Positions 12,194 through 24,000 of a stretch of DNA of 64,000 nt are shown here, in pieces. A program made the translations under genes and the position numbers. Below the pieces are notes generated by a model. The model was not told where the DNA came from. It worked only from the letters and a program-made list of their open reading frames with translations, and made no database searches. The first letter of the stretch is position 1. Each line of letters begins with the position of its first letter. Source of the stretch: Bugula neritina (taxonomy: Eukaryota > Bryozoa > Gymnolaemata > Cheilostomatida > Bugulidae); contig OZ037767.1 of the NCBI GenBank assembly GCA_964035545.1, positions 1,058,680 to 1,122,679 on the forward strand, in the 5' to 3' direction.

Positions 12194-12840
12194 TTGTGTT
12201 TTCCCTTTAATAAGCAAGAAAGTTAGCATGATACTGCTAGACTTTGCTTGGTAATTTGGTAGTTCTATTTTGCTAGGTAAGCCAATTAAGAACAGCACTG
12301 TTTCATCTAGTCTCTTTCACTGCGGAAAAGTATTCTCTTTTGCTTCTTTCTAATTTTAAATCACGTGTTAAGAAGACATATTGCCTTCCTATTGTGAGGT
12401 GAGTAATTCTTGAATTAGCTTACAGTTATATAATCTAAAATACTTATTTATAGAACAATAGAAAGCTTCAAAATGGAAGAGAGTAAAGATCTTTGCATTT
12501 CCTTAACCTGCACAATTCTGCAGTTGAGAACATTTGACTGGTTGAGTTATATAGAGAGAGTTATGTAAATAGAAAACAAACAAAATATATTTTAACCCTT
12601 TTTTGAAATATACATTTTTTTATATACATTATGTGTTTTAAACTATAATAATAAATTATTATAGATTTAGGTTTCACTGCAAAAACTACTGTATTGATAT
12701 TATTTTATTGTTTTATTGTTATATTAGTTTTAATTTGAATCATATCATAGTACTATATTAATTAGTAAGACATGGCAAAATTGAGTTTATTAAGCTAGGT
12801 TATAGCTTTTAGCAAATAGCATCATCAATATGAAAAGTTT

Positions 12841-13025
12841 ACTTTGTGGAGGGGTGTATAAAGGTGAGGTGAAGGGGTGTATAAAGGTGAGGGGTGGAGG
12901 GGTGTATAAAGGTGAGGGGTGAAGGGGTGTATAAAGGTGAGGGGTGGAGGGGTGTATAAAGGTGAGGGGTGAAGGGGTGTATAAAGATGAGGGGTAGAAT
13001 GGTGGAAGGGTGGATAAAGGTGAAG
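12841..13025. repeat. 25-bp G-rich minisatellite
   Basis: About seven copies of a 25-bp unit (GGTGTATAAAGGTGAGGGGT plus five bases). It ends about 60 bp before the first identified exon of the copy-2 membrane protein. The Pro/Tyr-rich minus-strand ORF across it is an artefact. Confidence 0.92.
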
Positions 13026-13168
13026 GGTCAAGAGAGATGCAGGAACAAGAGAGCTTTTACAAAAAACCAACTATGAATGTTTTAGATTACCTGCTAGATA
13101 CATCGGCAGCAGATTTCATTGTTGGGACAGCGTCTAGACATTTACTATGAAGTAATCTGTTGTCAGTC

Positions 13169-15987
13169 ATGGCTCCTACAGAGGTATGCATGGTCATTAA
13201 CCAATGAACATTCACTGATATTACTCATTTCATTGTTATATGATAATAATTTTATTAAGTTTTGAATTTATTACAAGTAAACATGAATGCATGATCAATG
13301 CAATACACTAGAGTATGAGTATAGTGAAAGCATTCTTAGGAAAGCTCTGAAACTTTGTAGTAACAGTAACCATGCAGGAAACTAAAAATTACGTAGAATG
13401 CTAATATAAACAAAATATTACTACGGAGAAAACATGCTTTTTATATAGTTCTGACGATTCAGAGTTGTTTATTTATAACGCTATGCAGATGGAATTTATA
13501 CAGTCAGTTTATATAGCATATATCACATGAATATAATATAATATATTATAACATGATATGATAGAATACAGTATAACACATTGTACTGTAATATAAGGCA
13601 ATTTATTATATAATATAATATGATCATAAAATTGATTATTTGAAAAAGTTAAAAATGTGATTTATAAAGCTCTTCTGTAGAAATTATGAGATCATATTAT
13701 TTGTGTTAGTAAGTAAAATAGTGGCTAAATCAAAGAAAGCTTTTTCAAAATAATATTTATAACATATTATAATGTTTTGTATGTATACATCTATTGAAAT
13801 TTATTGTATGGATAATTCAAACACATATTTGTATGTATGATTATGATACATAAAATATAACATATCTTATGACTAATATAAGATATATGTCTGCTATACA
13901 TCATACATATAATATATAATAATACAATATGTATAAGCACCATGCATATATACAGCATATAAACATATAATAATGACAAGGAGAAATGTGTGCAAGTAAA
14001 CTAGCTCTAAAAAATTATTAGATCTTAGTATTCGCCACTAAAATTCTGCCTAATTAGCATAAAACATGTGTTATGTGATTACATCTAGAACATTCTATAA
14101 CATCCTGGCGCCAGCTATTGACTGTATCAAACACTCTAGCATAGAAATTACTTATTCGCTTTGGGCACACAGACAAAGCTTTCCCATTGCGGTATTTGTT
14201 GCTAGTTGTATCAATACTGATCAATTAAACACACTTCTTTGGAATTCTTGCCTGTGAATTGTGAATGTCAATATTTATAATAACAATGTTCAAATCAAAT
14301 AAATTGTCACCCAAAGCGCTTTAATACATTTTCTTCAAATTTGATATTATGGATTAGCAAAACTTCTCAAAACATAGTAATAAAACTACCCATCTTAATT
14401 ATTGGGGGCGTCTGTAATACCATCCATATCTTTTCTTCATTGCATTAATGCAATTTTACAATATATAAAGTTTTACAAAAATATTACTAATTACGTCTAA
14501 GTAGTTCTAAACAGCTACAAGTTTTAAGAATGAGGTACCTACTTCAAAAACACAAGACCTAAAAACTTGGAATTTCCAAATCTCTCAGTCTATGGCATAT
14601 TACATTTGAATAATAAAATAATTAGTGTTAGATCACAGTTAATTGGAAACCTTGAATTATAGATATTTTTCCAGATTTATATGAATTTATGACTTTAAGG
14701 AAGACGCAACCAAATAAGTGCCAATGGGTCAACGTTTTACTTGGTTACCATGACTAGTACTTTCTTGAGTCGCAATACAAATTTGCTATTACATGCAGCT
14801 GTAAAGGCTATTGGTTATTAGGACTATACAAGCCAAATAAAGCACACAGCATAGCACGTGCTGGAAGCTACAAGCTTGTGTTGCCACGTGACCTATGTTA
14901 TTGTTAGTTGTATCACAGCTTTTTACTGTTGTGTAGTCTAATAGAATGGGATGAATAGGAATATTCTCAAGATATGAACTGATCCAAATAAGGCTTTCTG
15001 TTGAGTCAGTGTGCATTTGTTCTCAGCCACTCCAAACAGTGCTATCCAGTCTACAGTTTTGTATGTAGCCCCACGAGCTTCAATTATCATTATGTTTTGC
15101 AGACTACCACAGAAGTTAACAGGTTTGGCAGTGACTTCCCTCCAATATACGGGCTATTTATAGGTATGACAAACAGTGCGGAAGCCAAATATTCTTCAGT
15201 TTATTGATGTGAAAAATCTGATAACTTTAAATGACAGGCAATTTAAAATATCACATTAAATCTTTCAGCTATTGCAATCAATGTTGACTCAGTCGGAAAT
15301 AATTGTAACGTAAAAACACCAGTAACTTTTCATATTCACATTATATTATTAAATTAGACTATAATTATAGCAATGTAATAAAGGTAGTGATCACCTGCAT
15401 TGCTTAAACTAGTATAAGATTGTTCTAGATTAATACTTCAATTATCGTTTCAAGCTAGCTTATATATATATATATATATAATCCAATACCAAATATCCAA
15501 ATACCTATAAAGTATAATCACCCAACAACAACTTCATGCATCTGCTACAAATTGTGTTTTTGCATTATGTGTTTATTTTTATATATTTAATTACACTTAC
15601 AAACCTATATAACAACGAAGCCACTACTATGTTTGAGTTACGTTCTACGTTATGTTTAGCATGTTGATTTTCTTGATGTAAAAATTCAAATCCACCAATA
15701 TTGTGCCTGAGGAGTGCTGAAGAGGCATGAAACTATTAGTAGCGCAATAAAACATCTATATAATTAAATTGCTCTTTTCTTCAATATATATATATATATA
15801 TATAAATTATTTCTTATACATCTTTGCAGGTCTTGGGATTCTCGTGTCCACACTGGTACTAATTTTAGTTCTATGGAGATGTTGCTGCAACCACAAGACA
15901 ACTCCAGACAAAAAGACGACAACTATGGAGGGCATCAAGGCTTTCGATGAAAAGTCAACAGATGGGCTAACTGCAGTAGGCAGCTGA
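13169..15987 (+). CDS. Small single-pass membrane protein with juxtamembrane CCC cluster (copy 2)
   Basis: Paralogue of the gene at 9784. Coding exons are 13169-13183 (MAPTE), 15103-15163 and 15830-15987, phases 0 and 1, giving 77 aa. The ATG lies in an exon that begins at 13086 after a tttag acceptor, so a further 5' noncoding exon is implied; one possible end for it is the gtgagt donor at 12399. The product reads MAPTETTEVNRFGSDFPPIY, then GLFIG, a membrane segment (about residues 25-45, VSTLVLILVLW) and RCCCNHK, then a short Lys/Thr-rich tail ending TDGLTAVGS. PPIYG, the phase-1 intron inside the Ile-Gly codon pair, the CCC cluster and the basic residues match copy 1, while the tails do not align. 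Family and function unknown. The 15-base first coding exon is the least certain part. Confidence 0.65.
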
Positions 15988-16132
15988 TTTTATCCTACAG
16001 TTAACATTCGAATTGACTTTATTCTACAGTTAACACTCGAATTGACTTTATCCTACAGTTAACACTTGAATTGAGTTTATTCTACAGTTAACACTTGAAT
16101 TGAGTTTATTCTACAGTTAACACTTGAATTGC
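15988..16132. repeat. 29-bp tandem repeat in the copy-2 3' UTR
   Basis: About five copies of a 29-bp unit containing CTACAGTTAACACTTGAATT. It begins immediately after the TGA stop codon. Confidence 0.9.
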
Positions 16133-16198
16133 ACAACTTGTATATATTAATTATATAACTGGCATAGGGTAATAGTGTGGCAACCATATATATATATC

Positions 16199-16204
16199 AA
16201 TAAA
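16199..16204 (+). terminator. Polyadenylation signal candidate for copy-2 membrane protein
   Basis: AATAAA about 210 bases after the stop, just beyond the 3' UTR tandem repeat. Confidence 0.4.
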
Positions 16205-17221
16205 TAAGTAAATAAGCAAATAAACTTATTTCTGATAACTCAAAGTTAACAAATCACAGCACTATTTGGTAAAAGCAATGTTTATTTTCTAGTTATATTA
16301 TTTCATATAGAAATGTAATTTATGCTGTTGTATACAGCCACAACATCATATCAGTTATAGTTATTATATTTCACAATCATGGACTAAAGTTAATACCATT
16401 AATTTTACTTTGGTAAATCGAATAAAACCATAAATTGTACAAAACAGCAACTAATCATAAAATTAGTATCAAAATATCATAAATTTATTACCACGATTAC
16501 TATACAAGTGATAGGCACCAGAATCAAATATGAAATAGAACAATGAATAAAGAAAGATAACAAACTAGCCATTATAATTATATTACTCTATGTAAGCAAA
16601 AATAAAATACATGTAAAATGATTGAATGGTACAAGCCACATTGTATGAATCAGCTGGGAAAAATGAAAAATAATGCATAGATTGAATTGAGTTTGTCTAG
16701 ACAGACAGACAGGCACAAAGTGATATGGGGTGGGGGAGAGGGACAAAATTTCAACATGGATTGTCATGTGTGGGGGGGGGGGGGTGCATCAAGGAGCGTA
16801 TATATAGGGGTGATCAAGGGGAGTATATGAGAGGAGGGGAGATATTAATGAATTAATAAGCCTGTAAATATAACCTCCACAACAAAATTATTGATGAGAA
16901 ATCACAGTGAAATGATAACGTTTTTTCACAGAGCACCAGTTATGTACTATGCCCTACTAACATGTGTTACTATAATAATAACTATCAATATAACCATAAC
17001 TGTCACTATATGTTACTTTAACTGGCTTGAAAGCTACAACTTGAAGTTATAAAATATCTGGTAGTAGTGCCCCAGTTTGAATGTTTGGCATGAATCTAAA
17101 CCTGTTAGGCTGAGGTTGGCATGGCTGAGTCAAGGTTCAAAATATATGGGCACAGATTAGCTGTGACAAAGTGGCTATGATAAAATTCTAATGACTAGAC
17201 CAACGGACAACTATATAGTAT
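16205..17221. other. Intergenic DNA between convergent genes
   Basis: No exon was recognised on either strand. It contains a 13-base G run (16772-16784) in a G-rich patch up to about 16840. It should hold the 3' UTR of the minus-strand copper transporter. Confidence 0.5.
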
Positions 17222-17426
17222 GATAACTATGTACTATATACTATGTACTAGATACTATGTACTAGACACTATGTACTAGACACTATGTACTAGACACTAT
17301 GTACTAGACACTATGTACTAGACATTATGTACTAGATACTATGTACTAGACACTATGTACTAGACACTATGTACTAGACACTATGTACTAGACACTATGT
17401 ACTAGATACTATGTACTAGATACTAT
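17222..17426. repeat. 14-bp tandem repeat
   Basis: About 14 copies of ACTATGTACTAGAC, downstream of the copper transporter gene. Confidence 0.93.
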
Positions 17427-17551
17427 TCACTAATTAGATTAGAGTTTTCCAACCCTGTGTTCTGACTAAGACCAAGAAAGTTAAGACAGTAATACATAAT
17501 GACCAATCAGCTGACGCTGCGCTGACGCGGCAGCACAAGAGGTCATGGCTA

Positions 17552-17912
17552 CTAAGTCTGTTGGAGTTCTCTAATCATTCTGTCCAATTCATCAAACTCT
17601 AAGGCAGTAGAGTTGCGGGCGGGGGCTGGGACGCCCCCGTCCGGCATGTCTACATTATGGAACCTCAGGACTGGGTATTTGTCGAGCAGAGGGTTGCTGT
17701 CGGATCTGTCTTTAGTCGTAATATCTACATCCTCGGTAGGAAATGGTAAGGGGGCGGGTCGGGCTGCCCCCAGACTCTCATCTGGAGAACTCGGGGTAGA
17801 AACCTGGTCAGCTATAATATCTGGTCGGATCGGGAGAGTAGATCTGTCATCTCCATTATCATACTAACAAATAGAGTAGTACTAGTAGTAGTAGTACTAG
17901 TAGTAGTAGTAC

Positions 17913-17945
<33 letters not shown>

Positions 17946-20387
17946 CAGCAGTACTAATAGTAGTAGTAGTAGTAGTAGTATTAGTACTAGTAGTAGTAAA
18001 CAAGAAGAGTCTTAGCCCCAGCTTCTACCAACCTGTACGAGACTGTTGCGCAGTTGCTCCCTCTGAAATGTTGACATATTGTTACCATCGAGTAGCAGGG
18101 AGGCCTCCATACTTTTCCTCTCTTCGGCAGTAAGGAACTTGGGGTCGGGTCTGGTAGAACGTGGCTCCATTTTAGGCAGACTCGACTGCTTAAAGTAACC
18201 AAATTATTTAAATGCTATATGTAATATACTACTGTAATATTCTACTGTAATATATTACCTGTATTACATCAAGTAGATGTATTACCTGTATATTCTGAGA
18301 ATGACTGGTTGACTCAGAAGGATTAACAATAAATGTCCTCAACTCTTCCGCTTCAGCTGTGTCCAGTCTAAAATCATATTTATATTAAATTACATACTTT
18401 TATATTAAATTACATAATTTCATATTAAATGATATACTTTTATATTAAATTACATATTTCTATATCACATTATGTTTAACCTGTATATAACAAATAGATC
18501 CCTGTGTATCACAACATATACAATTTTCTCATGGGAATAACGTAAATATAATAACTAATAAGTACTAGCTCAATGGGTGCAGTACATGATACTTATAATC
18601 AAATGAATAAGAAAACTGATAGTTGTCTAGACATCCATATTCTTGCCTGCGTTGCGGGGATCTCAACTTGCGCACTCGTATTCTGCTCCAGAAGGTGAAG
18701 TAGTAGGAAACGCAGCTACCAATTACAATGGTGAGACAAATCCACACATTGCCGAGCATGAACGCCAGCATTAGCAGGTAACCCAAGGCTATATCTATGA
18801 TCTTCATAAAAGTGGCGAGGGAATGGTAGGATACTCTTTTACATCTGAAACATGAAAAACGTGAGGAGACATCACTCAATACTGTAATCATGAGTGACTC
18901 AAATGTAATTCATTGCATTTTCAGTGCCAAAAAATGCATAAGAATTGACAATAAGACTGCAGTTTGTCTTTGATATATTCATCAGATAAAACTTAGCTTT
19001 TGAGGGATAGTTGGTCTATTCAAATACAAGCCATAAATCAAAAACATACATCAAATTGACAGAACATCAAAAAGGGTATTGAATTTCAGCAAGAATCCAT
19101 TACAAGATGAACAATGGTGATTATAGAGTGAGTATATCAAAAGAAGAAGCTGATATAACCATTCGGGTGTTGGCTACGGTTACATAACAGTATCCGTATA
19201 TATCAAAGTGACCTTGAATGAAGTGTCATTGCACGGTGTAATGTGACAGAAAGTATAGCATTTTCAGGCTATCAGCTATCATATTATAGTTCCTTATCTT
19301 GTCTACCCAACAGAAAGTGGGATTTTGGTATAAATCAGTTACTATTTCATGAAGATTAACTCACATTGCGTGAAGGAAATAGGTTGCATAAACTACTAAC
19401 AATGAGCAGTGTGTTCACAGTTAATCAGATCTTTCACAAGTTCTTTCTGTTACTCAGCACATGATACTATTACAGTATCACACTTTAGAAGCTTGTGCAG
19501 AATATCTGTATGTAATCAAAGCTTGACAAGCGTACACCCTGTTAAGGAATTGCCCACACATATACAGGTAGTAGGTAGCACTGCCCTACTGAGTGATTAT
19601 ATGGACGTAAGGATATGTACTCACAGTGTTGTGTTACGTTTATGGCTTTTGATTTTAAGAAAGCTGAAGTAGAGGTAGTTTAGACATGCTAGGTTGGTTC
19701 TTAGAAAGACAACAACGAAAACCACAGCACATAGAAGGACTAGACCTGTAACAGACAACATGGTGTGTAAAACGTATTACAGCGTAGAGAGGTGGACTAA
19801 ACAGTAACAAGAAGCAAAGCTTTTCAGACTTTTCAGAACACAGATTACTAGATATCTATGTTTTTATGCTTAGAAAAATAAATTGGAGCCATCAATTATA
19901 AAAAGTTAACTTTTAGACTACTAATTTAACTGAAAGAACATGCTACTGATTCTAATGGAACTGAGTCTATTTGAGGTCAACAGAGATTAGAATGACTTTC
20001 AAGTGAAGTTAGTCTAACTCACGATGGGCAGACATATAAATATAAACTAATTTTTTGTCAAAAAGTCAGCTACAAGACAACAATTTCTAAACTACAATTA
20101 GAAAGCTAGAATGTAATAGTAACATATACATGTAACATACTGGCTATAAAATGTAATATATATGCCTGTAATATAATAGATATTGAATGTAATACATATA
20201 CATGTAATATAATATATATACATGTAATATATTGGATATAGAATGTAATATACTAGATATAAAAAGTAATATACTATATATAGAATGTAATATACTGGAT
20301 ATAAAATGTAATATATATACCTGCAATGTTTCCAGAGCCAAACTGTTTAAACCATAAATATGGAACATGTTCACTGAACGAGAACAT
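17552..20387 (-). CDS. CTR-family copper transporter with extended cytoplasmic tail
   Basis: CTR (SLC31) proteins form trimeric channels that carry Cu(I) across the plasma or endosomal membrane. Exons: 20387-20321, 19745-19625, 18844-18647, 18367-18286, 18188-18033, 17863-17552; phases agree and the product is 311 aa. TM1 spans about residues 21-38; TM2 about 77-93 contains the CTR signature MxxxM (M88-LAF-M92); TM3 about 96-114 (VWICLTIVIGSCVSYYF) has G105xxxS109 where GxxxG is usual. The start MFSFSEHVPYLWFKQF resembles CTR2, without a Met/His-rich ectodomain. The ATG is chosen by that likeness; the frame is open for seven codons upstream in the exon. Intron 3 uses a GC donor (GCAG|gcaaga). 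If it is retained, the protein instead ends at a stop at 18565 with a different tail. The roughly 197-residue tail is far longer than usual for the family (human CTR2 is 143 aa) and has acidic and Pro-rich parts, with no metal motif I can name. Confidence 0.87.
17876..17998. repeat. AGT trinucleotide repeat in copper transporter intron 5
   Basis: Interrupted (AGT)n run lying between exons 5 and 6. The Thr-rich minus-strand ORF through it is an artefact. Confidence 0.93.
20144..20318. repeat. AT-rich tandem repeat abutting copper transporter exon 1
   Basis: About eight degenerate copies of a 20-23-bp unit related to GGATATAAAATGTAATATA. The array reaches the splice donor of exon 1 (CTGCAAT on the plus strand at 20321). 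Confidence 0.85.
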
Positions 20388-20408
20388 GTTGAGTTGTACT
20401 TCCGTCTC

Positions 20409-21956
20409 CTGAAATATTTCACATGATACTTTAAAATATCTTAAAACCAATAAATCAAGAGTATAGTTTACTTTCATCTACACATGTTAAAGGAACAGCC
20501 CCTTGACTGAGAGTATTTATTATGTCTCAGCTACATGTCATATCAAAGGTTACCCATAAACCCCAACTTCCTTTGTCACATTTCAGCAAAACATTCAGTA
20601 CCCAGCATTAATTAACATTTCAAAAACTGAATTTAGTTTCCAGGATGAACAGATGCATAATAGAACCCTGATAGGTATGTAACAGTTACCCACAGAAATT
20701 TGGTATCTATCTTTGAAATGTTACTATTTGATTATTATATACATGATCAAAAAACCTACTGATTTTCATTTGCTTAAAGCTGTGCAAAATTAAACCAACA
20801 GGCAATCACTAGCATGTTATGAAATAACTATTTGCCACTTTGACAAAACAATGGAAGCCTGAAAATGCCAACAAAACCTCTTACAACTTACTAAACAAAT
20901 AAAAATATGAAACAAAACAAACACTTAGAATGGAACATAAAACAAGCCATACTATTGGTTGAGCCATTGTTACAACATCTATGGCTGTTGAAAACGTCAC
21001 TTTATAAAAACTCAAAATAAGATTTCCAAGTTCACTGAAGACATTTTTGCTGCCTCAGCAGTTTACACAACCTGACACATAACATCAGCAGCAAATCTAA
21101 ATATAGTCATATGAAAAAGTCAGCTTTCAATCTCAAAGTACTAACTAATTATCAAGTACCAGCCTATAAATATTATTCACCTTATAATTGTGATTTATTT
21201 TCAATGCAATGTCTCCATAGAAATGGAAGCTTTCATTTTTTCTACAAAAATCTACAGCATAATCAACTGCTGCCATGGCAACTAGTATTAAAATTCAATA
21301 CATATTAATATTGTGAATAAAATTCAGCTTAAAAATTGCTTTGATTATTATAACAGTTGAAACTAAAACTGGATGTAGTTTATAATAATCATAATTATGG
21401 ATTATCCATATCTGTATTTGATGTGTTTTTATTTATTTAATTATTCAGTTGATAATCTTTTAAATTAATTCAAAAAATTAAAAACACCATCACAATAACA
21501 TAATTATGTGAAGAGTTCTGAGAAAAATTGTGAAAAGATATAGTATTAATAATAATGACAAATATTATTAAATTTATTATTAGATATGTTCACTTTATGA
21601 TAATCATAATCATATGTCTTACTTCAAGTTTATCAAATCAAATCCTTCATTGATTTAGATTATCATTATGACCATCGCTGTCTTAAACTCATTTCATATC
21701 ATGACCTATGAGGGTCAGTATGCACATGTAAATGTTAGTTAGTTTTAGGATCAGTATGACTATGAGCATCATTTACAGTATTAATATTTACATATATGAT
21801 CCAACAGAAACAGAAAACTGTAAAGATGCCTGGCTTTAAACTTCTAACCCTAGGAGTAGGTCAAGTATTACATTTTGATTCACTAATTTAGATTTACTAC
21901 TTTTACTGCCATCACTAAAAGTCTGTAGTAGTAGTAGTACTACTACTCAAACTTAC
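20409..21956. other. Noncoding stretch upstream of the copper transporter
   Basis: Probably 5' UTR intron and promoter DNA of the copper transporter. Positions 21400-21900 are rich in TAATCATAAT-type low-complexity sequence. I see no exon with homology. Confidence 0.45.
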
Positions 21957-22274
21957 TCGAAGTGATCATTACACTGGACCGCCCTAGATAGAGGAATGGG
22001 TGTGCCGCATATGAGTAATGTGTTGGACAGTCATTGGTCAATAGTCATACAATTAGTACTGTTTGGCCTGTGTTTACTGAACAGGAACTTAATCTCTGAA
22101 TTATTACTTTGGTCGTGACCAATTTTCAGGTCTCGGATAGTCCTTGGGAGAAAACTGTTCAGGTACTTGGCGCTGTTAGTGTTAGCACCCACTGACCGGG
22201 ACTGTCCCCTTGCTTGGGAGTGAGTCTGTATGGTGCTGTTTGTTGGTTTGTTCAGTAGGTCATCATAGAGAGAG
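21957..22274 (-). mobile_element. Probable remnant of a non-LTR retrotransposon ORF2 C-terminus
   Basis: The minus-strand frame from about 22274 to the stop at 22031 includes NSAKYLNSFLPRTIRD, much like the NSFFPRTIRxWN motif common at the C-terminal end of LINE reverse-transcriptase proteins. The preceding TIQTHSQARGQSRSV also fits the short basic stretch usually before that motif. The typical WN residues are lost and the ORF is truncated on the 5' side at a simple-sequence block. The segment is bounded by a plausible acceptor (tactcag) and a strong donor (gtaagt), so it might be exonised as 5' UTR of the copper transporter; in the frame needed to join exon 1 it holds a stop. No reverse-transcriptase core is present. 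Confidence 0.38.
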
Positions 22275-24000
22275 CTGAGTACTAGTAATAGTACTAATAA
22301 TAATAGTAATACTACAACTAAGTCTATTAATAGTACTAGCACTAGTAGACAAAATGATATTTATATTAATAGTTGAGTAGTACTAGTAGTAGTAGTAGTA
22401 ATACTAAACTAAAACTATAAGTATAACTATAAAACTAAGTTACTCACTAAATATAACTATAAGTATAAGCACAAGTACTAGTAGTACAGTCCAATTGACA
22501 ACTGCACAAGCATTTCTATTTTCTAGATTTTACTTTTAGTTATTCATATTCATAATGATATTGATTATTAAATAATATTTCATAATCATAATGATCAATA
22601 ATTATCAGAATGATATAATCATAATGATAAATGATATTAAATGATAATTATTAATATTTATTAAACCTAAGGCTTAGGCTAAAGTAAAAGTTTATATATT
22701 TATACTTATAGTTAATTATATAAGGTGATTTTAATTTAAAAGGAAATTATAGTCACTACAGCTAACAACGACTACTTGGACACAGTTCTAAACAAATATA
22801 ACGGTGTGAGTGTTGACAGGAAAAAAATTGGCTGTAGACGTAGTGACCAATATCAATATGAATAGGCAATGAAATACCACTTACTACGGCAGCCATATAA
22901 TTACTAATTCGTGCATAGAGTTATCTTCCTAATCACTTTAGCAAGAAAACCTATATAAGAAATGATATATGCAGCACAAAGTTTGGAATTACTGAATCGT
23001 TTGTGTACGCATCCAAAATTTAAAATTCATGTGAGACCTTTCATCCTCGAACTGCCACACTTAGTGACTCTAAACCCTGTGCTGCATCATTGTATTCCTA
23101 AAGGCTTCTCGATTGCCAAAACTGACCTGCCGTTCATTTTGCGATACTGGAACCACCAGCAAGTGTGAAGGTCAACCACCAATGTTGTCATTTTGTACCA
23201 TCTACATTAAATCCATAACATAATTCTAAATTTTTATAAATAATAGTAATAGTAATAGTAACAATAATAATAGTAACATTAAGTCTAGTGTCTAATAGTA
23301 ATATTAATAATAGTAATACTAATACTAATAGTAATAGTAATACTAATACTAATAATAATACTAATAGTAAAAGTAAAACTAAATCAAAATGTAATAGATT
23401 ATCAATATCATTATGATTATAGAGTAATACTAAATCTAATGGATAATACTAATAGTAATACTAATAGCTACAGGTGAGACTAACTCTAAGGTTTAGAGTA
23501 AGACTCAGAGTTAGGCTAAGTTACATAGTTTTCAGTAGCGCTGGCTCATATTCAATTATAATTATTGTTGAATCTGATACTCATACTGATACTAATTGAT
23601 ACTTCCAACAATGCTGAAAGTTTTAATTCAAGCACTGTTATTGTTAGTGTTAGTGATGCTATTTTCGTTTTGTTGAAACTGTTGACGGTTAATTTTATTG
23701 ACTTTTAGTTATTGCACGTCCTAATTATGTCATAGTTTTCATTGATCATTTCAGCAAGTCGACGGTGAATGATACAAGCACCAATAGCAATATGAGTATG
23801 AATTTCAATGAGTTTTAATATAATCAGTATAAATATATTTTATCACACACACATGCCATCTTTATCATATAGCATATTGTTATTCCCCAAATTTTAAAAG
23901 GATTATATAAATCAGTTTATTTATAAAAGTCTTCAACTTCACAACTTTGTTTAATTCATCATCTAATTTGTAGCTGATTATGAGTAATCCCAATTGAAGA
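22275..24000. other. Low-complexity intergenic DNA upstream of RABL3
   Basis: Blocks of TAATAGTAATACTAAT, CTAGTACTAGTAGT and ATAATCATAATG-type sequence at about 22280-22460, 22560-22760 and 23220-23480. The 68-codon plus-strand ORF at 22962 has no recognisable features. The RABL3 promoter should lie at the right end. Confidence 0.5.

Noticed and set aside
12825..13070. Pro/Tyr-rich minus-strand ORF
   Set aside because: It follows the 25-bp minisatellite; no homologous protein motif and no splice context.
22962..23168. 68-codon plus-strand ORF
   Set aside because: No recognisable motif, no splice partners, and chance ORFs of this length are common here.
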